From Riptortus pedestris (taxonomy: Eukaryota; Arthropoda; Insecta; Hemiptera; Alydidae): 64,000 nucleotides of DNA. Below the pieces are notes generated by a model. The model saw only the letters and a list, made by a program, of their open reading frames with translations, was not told the DNA's origin and searched no databases. Position numbers and translations under genes: made by a program. Below, in pieces: positions 34,279-44,908 of this stretch; within the stretch, counting starts at the first letter, position 1, and each line of letters begins with the position of its first letter. The stretch lies in NCBI GenBank assembly GCA_019009955.1, contig CM032231.1, forward strand, positions 40,760,001 through 40,824,000, in the 5' to 3' direction.

Positions 34279-34838
34279 GTCCGTCTCGCAGGGGCTGCGT
34301 TAACTAAGCAGATTTCCAACGTGCGTCACGTATTTGCATTTATCACAAAACGCACAAGTTCAATGAGAACAATATTTGGTATTTAGGCTTCGAATAAATG
34401 TTTCATAATATAACAGCTAATTGTTAGTATGTCATGAGTAAGAATGGGGGTTTACTGAGGGCTGAAAACTAAAAAATGCAAATACCTCAGTTACTAATCA
34501 AGGTAGTGAAAAAACATAAATATCAACATTTACAGATCATTAAATTTGCAATAAGATTGGTTTTATACAATTTTTCAATCCAACGCTTAATAACGGACAT
34601 ATTAAGAACTTTCGAAATTCTCCCCCTCTAAACCCTCCTCTTACCTATGGTCAGATTTCAGCCGTTAACAAACTTGATCTTTCTTTTTACATAAAACCAT
34701 TATATATCGAGTTTAGTAACGATCCAACAAAAATTTCGATTGCTAGAGCTGTAACTGACAAATATATATAATTTTGAATGAATTTTTCGAAAATCGCTTA
34801 CAACCTCAATAGCTGATTTCCCACTGGGGAAATCTGCT
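34279..34838 (-). mobile_element. TA-core element, subfamily B, minus strand
   Basis: Starts GTCCGTCTCGCAGGGGCTGCGT and ends GGGGAAATCTGCTAAAA. It differs from the main subfamily in its 3' region, which contains GTGCGTCACGTATTTGCAT and GGGGGTTTACTGAGGGCTGA. The TA core is reduced to about 10 bp. Confidence 0.8.
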
Positions 34839-35277
34839 AAAATAGAATTTAAAGAATATGCATATGAAATAAACGTGATTACTCTTAAACGTTTGAAGAA
34901 GGGTTGCAAGAAATAACCCCTTTATTTTCTGAACCATTAGCTTGTTACACCCATAATGTTTGAAGTACAGATTGGTTCAGGAATCAATTTTAAGGATATG
35001 CCACCCAACCTTCAATTGAATATATTTCACTCTATAATGTATAATAGTTATTACAATATTATCTTCTCATGAGTACTAAATCAAATGCTTAAATTTGGCA
35101 TTCTCTTGAAATATGTTTGACTACAGAGTAAACTCTTCTATTGTGAATGGTAACTGCCTTTATACATTTACAAAAAAGATTCTTAATTCTGTTGTGGTTT
35201 CCTCCAGTAACACTAGTTCTATTTGGCTAGAGGACCTAAGATAGGAAACGACAATTTTTAAATTCATACAAGAAAAA
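34839..35277. other. spacer, nothing recognised
   Basis: No gene or repeat family recognised. Confidence 0.35.
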
Positions 35278-35496
35278 GTCCCACAGGGAGGGGCTACGTA
35301 AACTAAACAGATTTCCCTAGTGCTGGTATAACACACTTGTGATATCATATCACCACATATTCTCTACTTCTAAGTAAAATAAACAGGGGTTGATGTTACA
35401 ACTACTTATTGTTAATAGTACAAGAGTAGGAGTGGGGGTTTACTGAAGGCTGAAAACTTAAAAACGCAAATATATCAGTTAATAATCAAGATACGG

Positions 35497-35538
<42 letters not shown>

Positions 35539-35540
35539 TT
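35278..35540 (-). mobile_element. TA-core element, subfamily B, truncated at a TA array
   Basis: Starts GTCCCACAGGGAGGGGCTACGT, has GGGGGTTTACTGAAGGCTGA and stops in a TA array (about 35502-35534); no left block follows. Confidence 0.75.
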
Positions 35541-36345
35541 TCAATAGGATTTCTTTGTTATGTCTCTAACGCCTCCCCCCGTATTTTCAATTACATTTCA
35601 GACAAAACTTTAACTTCTATTTATAAAAATGAAATACATTTCCATGACACTAAAAGATTCTGAAAATAGTCATGAACATTAAGAAAACGCACTAACTGGA
35701 AGAAGGGGAGATATAATACTTCTTTTAATGAGTAGTATGAAAAAATGTCTAAAGGAGCTGTCTTATTCGTAAAGACACGGAATCAGTCTGATGATGAGCT
35801 GAGTGATTTATTATTCGACTCACGGAAGCCAATTATTCAGGATGACACATAATGGTCATTATTCTTGCTCTTTCCCGACTCTAGCTCGCCCAAATCCTTG
35901 TCTTTCGCATCTGCCCCACATTTAACCCAATCGTTTCGCCCATAATTTAAATTTTCACAACTAACACCTTATCATTACTGTCACCCACGGAAGAATACAG
36001 ACTTTACGATTTGTCAATAAATATTTTTGAAATTTTAAGTTACTAGTTTTGATTTTAAAATACAACATTGAAACAACGTGAGCAATTTTGGCATTGGTTC
36101 TGGATCTGATATTTTATTATATGAACTGAATTAAATAAATACATTTCTCTATCGCTGCTGTGTACCACAACTCAGGTGAATATGTAAGGATTAATACGTT
36201 CTTACAACAATATCCTGTATTATTAACATATGTTTTATGAGAAAGCTAGCGCTAGTATTATACACTTAGAAGAAGGTACTTCATTTGGGATCTTATTATG
36301 AAGAAAGAACTAATTCTTGAGCACCGTTCTTCAGAGGAAAACATA
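35541..36345. other. spacer, nothing recognised
   Basis: No gene or repeat family recognised. Confidence 0.35.
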
Positions 36346-37907
36346 AGGTCCGTGACAAAAAGATAGCCCACCCTATATTTTTTCTCTTAATCATTTTTAA
36401 CTATTGATATAATTTGTATTTATTAATATGTAGTGTATTCTGCTCAAATTTGAACCGATGATCAATCTAATAGGAGTCGGAAAAAAATAATTTGTAAGAA
36501 TTAATAAAATAATACTTGATTTGTGGTAAGACAAAAAGATAGCACAGTGAACAATAATAATAAAATCCTTTATTAAAAATACATTAAAAGAATACAAATG
36601 AAAAATTCAATATCCTGGTATACGCACCACCTTTTTCTAATGCAGCAATCATACGATTTGAAAGTGAGTTAAAATGGCGGACGAATCAACTCTTGAGGTA
36701 GTTTGGTCCACTCCTCCTGAATTGTTTTTTTTTAATTCTTCAACGCACTCATATTGTCGGCTCCCACTGTAAACACTTCTAGCAAGATGTCCCCATACAT
36801 TTTTCGATGATATTAAAGTCCGGGAACGAGCCGGCCAATCTATAATTCTGATCCATCCTTTTCTAAAAAAATCTTTTGCAACTTTCACCGTATGAAACTG
36901 GAGCATTATCTTGTTGAAAAATTACGTTCTATTTAGGAACAAGTACAAAATATTTTTGTAGTTGGTTTTCTAACAAATTCACATATTGCTGATTGTTCAT
37001 TCTACCAGAAATAAACACGATATAAGTTTTTGTGATCATAGCCAATGCCTCCCATATCATGACGCTGCCTCCTCCCATTTGCCTCTTGGGAAAACATTTT
37101 TCTTCTTTCCGTAGATCATGGTAATAGTGAGCCAGCCATCAGGACCGTCGAGGTTGAATTTTTTTTCGTCGGTGAACAAGATTTCTTTTCACTCGTCTTT
37201 CCATTGGACATGTTCACGGGAAACTCCTTACGCCTTTTCTTTATGCGCCATGCTTAGAGGTGGCATACCTTTCATTTTCTTTCTTTTGATGTGAGGAGCT
37301 GCACGAATGATTCTCTGGGACCTTTTTCAAATTCGTCACTACACCAATCTCTAGCCGCAATTTGACGGGGCCGTTAATGATGAGTTGGATGCAACCCATA
37401 AACTTGCGTGTTATTGCCGTATTGTTAAAGCCGGCGGCCTTCCAGGAGATTTCTTCGTCCCATAGCTTTCTGGAGACTTCAAAAAATTTAAAATCACTTT
37501 TCTACTCCTACCGGTATTTTTTGAAATATCGGAAATACAAAACCCTCTATTTTTTATTCGCTGAATGATATTTTTTTTCACCTGGTGATAATGATTTTGC
37601 TCGTCCCATCTCACTAAAATAATGTTAACAACTTAAAAGAATAAACAGAACTGTATTAGCCTTGTCTACTCAGAGGGATTTGGTTTTCTTTGTAAAAGAA
37701 AACAATAGGTGTGCTATCTTTTTGTCTTACCCCAAATCAAGTAATAATATTAATTCTCACAAGCTGTTTTTCCTACCTCCTTAATCCTTAATGGATCCTT
37801 AATCCTTAATGAAACCTTAATTCTTAATGAATCCTTAATCCTTTAATCCTTAACCCCTATTGTTAAGAGAAAAAATATAGGGTGGGCTATCTTTTTGTCC
37901 CGGACCT
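36346..37907 (-). mobile_element. Tc1/Tc3-like DNA transposon with IR/DR ends
   Basis: Flanked by TA on both sides (36344-36345, 37908-37909). The outer inverted ends agree over about 45 bp with one mismatch (AGGTCCGTGACAAAAAG against AGGTCCGGGACAAAAAG). A second site lies about 180 bp further in on each side: ACTTGATTTGTGGTAAGAC with AAAAAGATAGCAC at 36513-36545 and its inverse at 37710-37743. Each arm therefore has two direct copies of GACAAAAAGATAGC inside an inverted repeat of about 200 bp, the IR/DR layout of Tc3 and Sleeping Beauty-type elements. The right arm also contains a run of CCTTAATGAATC-like short repeats (37780-37855). Confidence 0.9.
36600..37614 (-). pseudogene. Tc1/Tc3-like transposase, frameshifted
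   Basis: The minus strand encodes a Tc1-family transposase in several frames. The N terminus (from 37614) has a helix-turn-helix segment, ISKNTGRSRKVILNFLK, followed by ESYGTKKSPGRPPAL, typical of Tc1/Tc3 DNA-binding regions, and then a stop. Downstream fragments include YHDLRKEEKCF, QMGGGSVMIWEA and FQQDNAPV (second catalytic aspartate region), then AKDFFRKGWIRIIDWPARS and, in the adjacent frame, PDFNIIEK, where the family's third acidic residue lies. VYSGSRQYECVEELKK follows in the first frame. Stops and at least three frame changes show that it is inactive. Full-length transposases of this type are about 340 residues, and the fragment set spans about that length. Confidence 0.85.
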
Positions 37908-37909
37908 TA

Positions 37910-38088
37910 TTTATATCCGGCTTATAGTAACGGAGATATTTCGAATTTTCGAAAATCCTCCCCTCTAACCCCCTCCCACTGGTCCAATTTCAGCCGTTAA
38001 CGAACTTGATCTTTCTTTTTACTTAAAACGACTAAATATTGAGTTTGGTAACGGTTAAACAATAATTCCGACCGCTAGAGCGGTAACA

Positions 38089-38127
<39 letters not shown>

Positions 38128-38206
38128 TTTTGAAAGGAAGAAAAACTTCGAAAATCGCGTCATGACTACGACTTCCATAGCCGATTTCCCTTAAGGGAAA
38201 CCTGCT
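37910..38206 (-). mobile_element. TA-core element, left half only
   Basis: Directly next to the Tc1-like transposon. It contains ATAGTAACGGAGATATTTCG, the G-rich tract complement, CGCTAGAGCGGTAAC, a TA array (about 38093-38122), and ends CCCTTAAGGGAAACCTGCT. The 3' half expected on the other side of the transposon is absent. Confidence 0.85.
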
Positions 38207-39219
38207 AATAAGTGACATATTGACCTTATTGAATTTCTATAAAATTCTATGTTTTATTGCTGTGAATATGTACTCCTCCTGTTCCTGCTTTTGGTGGTAA
38301 GACATGAAATTTACTACGGAACAACTGCTTTGTCAATGCATCACCTTTGTTTTCTTTCAAGAGATAGAATCCAAGAATTCCTTCTTTCGTCTTAATAAAA
38401 TACTGAATGAAATACCTTCTAGATGCTTGAAGTTACTGATTTCTCATTTTTCTTTCTAATATAACTTATGTTAATAACACAAGATGGTGATGTTACGACC
38501 ATATTAATTTTAACATGAAATTATCCTGGTTTGTGGCATACCGCCTATATTTGGTTCCGTGAAGAAAATTGTCGAAAGCTGATAAGCCTTCCAAATGGGC
38601 ACGCAGAAAAAAAAATATACGCCCCCGTGATTTCTACTTTATACAACTTAAGCCCCTCTTGGAGGAAGCTTTAACATAATTTAGACTTTTAACATTTTCA
38701 AACTGCTGAGAGCAGCTAGCAAATTGTATTCCCAGTTTTTTCCACTCCTTTGCAGCATCTTGCCATTTATCTTGGAGGGTATTATTCATAGTGAGCTATT
38801 TAAAGGAGGAGGTTGCGATTTGGAGGAATTCACCCCCGTGACAAGAGCGTGGGCCGCCAGGGGGTGGGGCATCGCTCTGTCTCAACCCCCGCGGCGGCTT
38901 AGCTCAAAGGCCTCTTATCACTAATCTCTTATCTCTCTCCCACGTCACAGGTTAGTTCCCACCCCCCTCTTATCAATATCCAATACATATCTATATCAAA
39001 ACGGCTAACTACATATACCATTCTGCCATTTCCTTTATTTCCTCAGTCTAACAAATGTGGTAAAACGTGTGCCATACTTCGGAATTAATTAATGTATCTC
39101 TTATAAAAATTTATTGATTGGAATTTGAAACAGACGTGTCACAGCATACCTACATAATAATTCCCAACCTTTTTCAACAGTAAGAACGAAATCCTTTAAT
39201 TGTGTTCTCCACAATTTTT
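38207..39219. other. spacer with GC-rich patch
   Basis: Mostly AT-rich; 38805-38905 is unusually GC-rich (GTGGGCCGCCAGGGGGTGGG, CCCCCGCGGCGGC). No gene recognised. Confidence 0.4.
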
Positions 39220-39765
39220 AGCAGATTTCCCTTTAGGGAAATCAGCTATTGAGATCATACTCATGACGTAATTTTCGAAAAATTTCTTCAAATGTCCATC
39301 GATCCTACGTTCAAATATATATATATCTCTGTTAACGCTCTAGCGTTCGCAATTTATGGTCGATCGTTACCAAACTCGATATTTAAACGTTTAATGCGAA
39401 AAGACAGATCAAGTTCGTCGATCAAGCTGAAATCGGAAGATTGGTAGGGGGGTTTAGAGGGGGTGATTTTCGAAAATCCGAAATATCTCCGTTACCATAC
39501 GCCGGATCAAACAATTGTATAGAACAAATCTTATTGAAAATTAAATTTACTGTAAACATTGTTCTATACATTTATTCTCTATCTTTAATATTAACCGAGA
39601 TATTTGCATTTTTATTAAATGTAGGCGAATAACGGACGAGTGAGTTTCCTGCCAAAACCTAGTTCGGCCGTTTCCGTATCTGTTCGGCTCTCGTATGGAG
39701 ATTTCTCTATCGTATAACTTCACGTGGGAAATCTTCTTAGTTTACGCAGCCCCTGCGTGACGTAT
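39220..39765 (+). mobile_element. TA-core element, full length with minimal TA core
   Basis: AGCAGATTTCCC start, palindrome, a TA core of about 12 bp, right block, and GCCCCTGCGTGACGTA end with a damaged GACGGAC. Confidence 0.85.
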
Positions 39766-40033
39766 TTTTATATTAAATCTACTTGAAAATGCCTGGTGTT
39801 GGTGTCGTCATGAACATCCATGGTTAGGTGAAAAGATCAACAAGGCCTCTAAATTATTATCTTAGCATTACTCCAAGTACTGGACTGGCTTTTTTTGATT
39901 AAATAAAATAAATCAAAAACTTTAATAACTTGGTGAGGTGGGACGATGAGAAACATCCGGATGTTCAGGTACGTTACCATGGAGGTCTCAGGAAAAACTC
40001 TCCTTGATAGTCTGCATCAATCATTGACTATTG

Positions 40034-40230
40034 TTTATTATTATTTACGTCTATTTTATGCTACTATGGCTACTCGGGACGGGTTATCTACAGGTTACCT
40101 TTTTTTAGCCAAGACGGGCCTAAGGAGTTTATTAAATTAGTCCGTCACCGAATAAATATCTACTGCCTACTCCGCCACGCGAGATTATGACCAACGCCCT
40201 AACTTTCACGGCCGACCTGAGCCCCACATT
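40034..40230 (-). mobile_element. SINE family S1 variant with 11-bp duplication
   Basis: Same variant as the 7.4-kb copy (ATTTTATGCTACTATGGC...GGGACGGGTTATCT). Flanks ATTGACTATTG (40023-40033) and ATTGGCTATTG (40231-40241) form a target-site duplication with one mismatch. The B box is damaged. Confidence 0.85.
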
Positions 40231-40440
40231 ATTGGCTATTGCATCTCGAGTAAGAAGTATTCAATTTTCAATAACCAGTTTAATTTCTTAACATGTTGCC
40301 TCTTCATTGTATTAAGCCTTTAGGGTCTTTATTAAGTTCGGTGTTTACGAATTTATTGATCATCCCGAACGTCTTGTTCCCATAGTGCCTCCACTTCATA
40401 ATTACACACCATTTCCCATTATCGCCTTGCTTTTTCCTTC

Positions 40441-40564
40441 CTTTTAAGGGGAATCAACTATTGAGGTCGTGCTCATGACGCGATTTCCGAAAAATTTTTA
40501 GGAGATTTCCCTTAGGGGAAATCAGCTATTGAAGTCGTGCTCATGACGCGATTTTCGAAATTTT
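40441..40564 (+). mobile_element. two tandem 5' fragments of TA-core elements
   Basis: Left-block starts at 40441 (TTTTAAGGGGAATCAACTATTG) and again at 40500 (AGGAGATTTCCCTTAGGGG), each running only to GCGATTTCCGAAA or GCGATTTTCGAAA, so about 60 bp of the 5' end is repeated in tandem. Confidence 0.8.
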
Positions 40565-40633
40565 ACAGCACTAGCTTTAGTAATTTGTTTTCAATAAAAT
40601 TAATATGTTCAGATATATTTCATTAACAGTTTT

Positions 40634-41070
40634 AGCAGATTTCCCTTAAGGGAAATCAACTATTGAGGTTGTACTCATGACGGAATTTTCGATTTTTTTC
40701 TTCAAATGTCCTTCGATCCTACCTTGGAAATGACGAAAATGAGGTCCGTTCAAAACTGTATATATATCAAGCTATCTATCTATATATTTGTCTATTACCG
40801 TTCTAGCGGTCGCAATTTTTGTGTAATCGTTACCAAACTCGATATTTAGTCGTTTTATGTAAAAAGGAAGATCAAGTTCGTTAACGGCTGAAATCGGACC
40901 GGGGGGGGGGGTTTAGAGGAGGAGAATTTTGAAAATTCGAAATATCTCCGTTACTTTAAGTCGGACCGAAAAAGTGTATAGAATCAATCTTATTGAAAAT
41001 TAAATACTCTATAAATGATGTTATATACATGTTTTCTCTATCTTGAATTTTATCCGAGATATTTACATTT
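40634..41070 (+). mobile_element. TA-core element, 5' and middle parts
   Basis: Starts AGCAGATTTCCC with intact palindrome, a short TA core with TATCTATC interruption, right block, an 11-G run, and passes near 41070 into subfamily B sequence (CAGCCTTCAGTAAACCCCC, plus strand). The spacer CACTAGCTTTAGTAA...ATTAATATG occurs both before (40566-40629) and after it (41298-41370). Confidence 0.75.
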
Positions 41071-41438
41071 TTCAGTTTTCAGCCTTCAGTAAACCCCCAC
41101 TTCTACATGTGTAACATAAATAATTCTCTCTTATATAATAAAAGATATTAATTGAAGCCAAAATTCCCAATATTGTTTTCATTGAACTTTGTGAGATATA
41201 TGCAAAAACGTTCTGTTGTCCCCACCCCCTTTCTTTTGTTTTTGGATTACTAAAATTTGAGTGATTGAGATAAAATTGATTCTAATTGATTACAAATTAC
41301 ACCACTAGCTTTAGTAAATTGTTTTCAATCAAATTAATATGATATATTCAAATATATTCCATTAATTGTTTGTCTTTCCGGTCTATCTATGCAGCCAATT
41401 CAGCCTTGTATTGTACATTTACTGAGCATTCACGGTAG

Positions 41439-41520
41439 TGTTACCTGTATGTATATTTATCTATTGTAAACCTTCACGTGGGAAATCTGCTTAGTTTACG
41501 CAGCCCCTGCGTGACGGACG
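41439..41520 (+). mobile_element. TA-core element 3' terminus, first of three in tandem
   Basis: CTATTGTAAACCTTCACGTG, GGGAAATCTGCTTAGTTTACG, CAGCCCCTGCGTGACGGACG, directly followed by the 243-bp repeat units. Confidence 0.85.
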
Positions 41521-41763
41521 TTTTCTTTTCTTTTCTGTCTATCTATCTATTCAGCTCTACGAGACTGGCTCGCCTGTTTGTTTACAATTCAACCGCTTTC
41601 CGTTGTAGAGATTATTAACTAGTATTGTAAATCTACTGAAAGATTTCTCATTACCGTTTCTATTTATTCCCTTAACATTAGAGTTACCTGTGTGTTTATT
41701 TATCTATTGTAAACCTTCACGTGGGAAATCTGCTTAGTTTACGCAGCCCCTGCGTGACGGACG
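41521..41763 (+). repeat. 243-bp tandem unit 1 ending in a TA-core 3' terminus
   Basis: Starts TTTTCTTTTCTTTTCTGTC and ends GCCCCTGCGTGACGGACG. The junction with the next unit is exactly at the element's 3' end. Confidence 0.95.
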
Positions 41764-42000
41764 TTTTCTTTTCTTTTCTGTCTATCTATCTATTCAGCTC
41801 TACGAGACTGGCTCGCCTGTTTGTTTACAATTCAACCGCTTTCCGTTGTAGAGATTATTAACTAGTATTGTAAATCTACTGAAAGATTTCTCATTACCGT
41901 TTCTATTTATTCCCTTAACATTAGAGTTACCTGTGTGTATATTTATCTATTGCAAACCTTCACGTGGGAAATTTGCTTAGTTTACGCAGCCCCTGCGGAC
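41764..42000 (+). repeat. 243-bp tandem unit 2, slightly shortened end
   Basis: Identical to unit 1 except for three substitutions (T/A in TGTGTGTTTA, T/C in ATTGTAAAC, C/T in AAATCTGC) and loss of GTGA in the terminal block (CCCCTGCGGAC). The low divergence indicates a recent event. Confidence 0.95.
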
Positions 42001-42352
42001 TTTTTACTTTTACGTACGTTAGGAGCCTCATATTTTGTGTTCATGAGCATTTGTAAACACATAACCATAATAAAGATTCAAAGTGCTAATTCACTAGGAG
42101 GAAACAGAGCCAGCTGATAAGAGAGAGCGGCTGGAACAAAGATTTGATAATTCCAGAATAGGCGTTCTATTTCCTGGAGCAGTCCCTGAGCAGAGCGTGG
42201 GAGGTGAAGGATCCCTATTCTCCCGTCAGGAACAGTCCATCTCTCTCACACCTCCAAGATAATATCAACCATCTGTTTCCACTTTTCTTCAGGTGAATTT
42301 TCACTAACGCTGCCTCGGTAAAAAAAAAAAAACCTTTATTATACAATTTAAA
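42001..42352. other. spacer, somewhat GC-richer
   Basis: No gene recognised. A minus frame of about 55 codons (about 42255-42090) lies here without support. Confidence 0.35.
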
Positions 42353-42467
42353 TTATTATTATTATTGTTATTCTTATTTTTAACGTCCACTGTGCTACTG
42401 GGGTTAAACGCAACGGCTTATCTGTAGGTTACCGCCCTATTTAAGACAGGAACGGGCTAAGGGTTTA
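42353..42467 (-). mobile_element. SINE family S1, truncated
   Basis: 3' part only: (TTA)n tail, TTTTTAACGTCCACTGTGC and CGGCTTATCTGTAGGTTACC; the tRNA head is missing. Confidence 0.7.
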
Positions 42468-42783
42468 GTAGAGATCATATGATTATAATTATCAGGGAAA
42501 ATAAAAAAGTGAATATCCCTCTAAAAAAATCTGATAAGGTACATAAATTTTAAAATATCAAGAAATTGTAGATAAAAATAGGTTGTGCAAATTCAATCCA
42601 TAGAAACCCTAAAAAAAATGACGAAAGTGAGAACTTTATTCAGCTTGAATATCTAAAATAACTGGGAGTAAAAATCTTCAGTATTATTTTATTTAATTCC
42701 AAGCTCAGTCCTGATTGAAAAATGGATCTCAAAATTCGGATCGAGCATTAAAACCCTTAGGAATAAAAATACTGTTACATTTC

Positions 42784-43204
42784 ATTGACGCAGGAACTAA
42801 TCAGATTTCCTACGTGCGTGTTTTTGCATTTATCTCAATAAGTAAAAGTTCAATTGGAACATTCAGACACATATTCCAAAAAATTTTAATAGCTTACAGA
42901 CGGGCTTTTGTCAATATGACATGAGTAGGATGGGGGTTTACTGATGGCCGAAAACTAAAAAAATTAAATATCTTGGCTAGTAATCAAGATAGGGAAATAA
43001 ACGTACATAATAATATTTATAGAACATTTGCAATAAGGGTGGTTCTATAAAGTTTTCGAGCCGACGCATAATTACGGAAATATTAAGAATGTTCGAAATT
43101 CCCATCTCTAAACTCCCCACACCATCCCTACTGGTCCGGTTTTAGCTGTTAACGAACTTGATCTTCATTTTTACATTAACGTTGCAACCTCTAGAGCGTT
43201 TAAA

Positions 43205-43260
<56 letters not shown>

Positions 43261-43322
43261 AAATTTGGATGGACTTCATTTTCGTCATCTCCTACGTAGG
43301 ATCATGGACATTTGAAGAAATT
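42784..43322 (-). mobile_element. TA-core element, subfamily B, both ends damaged
   Basis: Terminal block shortened to ATTGACGCAGGAACTAATCAGATTTCC. It has GGGGGTTTACTGATGGCCGA, the right block, a TA array (about 43209-43252), and a left block that stops before the palindrome. Confidence 0.75.
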
Positions 43323-43587
43323 AAGGGTGATTGAGACTTCTGGAAAAGGAATTAGCAAATTATGTGGCAGTAGGTTTAACTTCTGAATGTTCTCTTCTTC
43401 AAGTCTATTTTACTTTATTTGAATTGGAAATGCATTTCCAATGTCGTCTCCTAACCTATATATAAATTAGATTATTAAGATAATAAATAACATCGTAGTC
43501 ATCAGCAATACTTAGAGAATCGTCACGATACCTTTATTTGCACAAAATCATTCACTTGCTTTAAATTATGTGTTGCTAACCCTAGAA

Positions 43588-44335
43588 ATGTGTTGCTATA
43601 GTTGGGTCCAATAATTATCAACTAAAATTGACGCCTGTATCTAGCTCCTATACAGCCGAGCTTCAGGCCATCCTATTAACCTCAAGAGTCCAATGCTGCC
43701 AAAATGAAATAATACTGTGCACAGATTCATTAAGCTCACTACATACACTTAACAACATTTACTCGATAAATCCTTTGGCTATCAACATTTTTGAACAATT
43801 TCACCGAATAAACTCTAGTAACATACACATTAGTCTTTTATGGTTACCCGGACATACAAACATCAAGGAAAGTACAGACATCGACAGATTAGCCAAGTGT
43901 ATTGTAGAAAAACCAGATATTGACATAAACTGTAGAGACCACCAAGACGTACTAGCCGAATGCATTAAGGCACTACAACAGCAGTGGCAGCAATTTTGGG
44001 ATAACACAAACGACAATAAACTAAGACAAATAAAACAAACAGTTAAGGAATGGCCATCAAGTAACAGGAGCGCACGAAGAGAGGAAGTTGTGCTGACCCG
44101 ACTTCGCATTGGCCATTCCTTGCTGACCCACGGACACTTAATGACAAACAAGGACACACCGACCAGTAGGCATTGCAACGAAACTTTAACTGTACAACAC
44201 ATATTGACTAACCGTCGAAGAAGAAACAATTTAGGCATTCCACATGACTTACAGGACTTTTTGACAGTGATTACATAGACTCAGTCATTAAACATCTAAA
44301 AGACACCAACATATATAACACACTATAATCTACAC
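43588..44335 (+). pseudogene. non-LTR retrotransposon RNase H and C-terminal domain, broken
   Basis: About 230 codons of one open frame encode the end of a LINE polyprotein. It starts inside the RNase H domain (VAIVGSNNYQLKLTPVSS), so the first catalytic aspartate is lost. YTAELQAI holds the catalytic glutamate, CTDSLSSL the next aspartate, LLWLPGHTNIKE the conserved loop and DIDRLAK the last aspartate. Then come WQQFWDNTNDNK, LTRLRIGHSLLTHGHLM and RHCNETLTVQHILTN: the knuckle has lost its first and last cysteines (Ser and Arg). A frameshift near 44262 moves the true ending SDYIDSVIKHLKD to another frame, with a stop at about 44330. It is of the RNase H-bearing I/Jockey type and dead. Confidence 0.88.
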
Positions 44336-44720
44336 TTTCTACACACTACTCTGCACTTATTTCCTATATTAGCAGGGTGTATAAAATTTAATATTATTTA
44401 TTTTCTATTTATTTATTTTGTTTTTTATTTTATTTATTTTTTTTTGGCTATCCCTTTTCCTTATTTTTTTATCTATTTAATTTTTCCGCCCCCCCCTTTC
44501 TATAGTTACATTTTCATTTATATATAATGTTCATTACCCTGATGTTTCCATATCGTTTGCTTCATGTCACCTTATATGCTTCAAAAATCATTTGCCAAAG
44601 TTCACTCTTTTTCCGTTTGTTGTTGTTCTTTGTCTTCTTTTTTTGAATTTCACTTTTTAATGACACTTTAATAATGAGTAAATCGCCTGCGTTGCGGAAC
44701 TCATTTAAATTAAATTTAAA
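44336..44720 (+). mobile_element. 3' untranslated tail of the 43.6-kb LINE copy
   Basis: T-rich untranslated region ending with the stem AATGAGT (44673-44679)/ACTCATT (44699-44705), with TCGCC...GTTGCGGA in the loop, and an A/T tail. Confidence 0.75.
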
Positions 44721-44760
44721 AAAAATAACCCTAGGAAGTATATTAGTTTTCTAAATTATA

Positions 44761-44908
44761 AGTTAGCCATTTGAGTTAATGTGTTGTCCTTAATCTCACT
44801 TGGTAAATCTTGAGTGGCGAGCTCGATTCCCGCCTGGGCCTTAGGAAACCCGTCTCAGTTAGCCGAGGTAGCAAAAAGTGGACGTTAATAAATAGTAACA
44901 ATAATAAA
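44761..44908 (+). mobile_element. SINE family S1, internally deleted
   Basis: Head AGTTAGCCATTTGAGTTAAT, B box GGCGAGCTCGATTCCCGCC, then a jump to AACCCGTCTCAGTTAGCC, AAAAAGTGGACGTTAATAA. About 70 bp of the body is missing. Confidence 0.8.

Noticed and set aside
42090..42255. Minus-strand frame reading ERWTVPDGRIGILHLP as a possible exon
   Set aside because: Only about 55 codons, stop directly upstream, no convincing splice acceptor and no family recognised.
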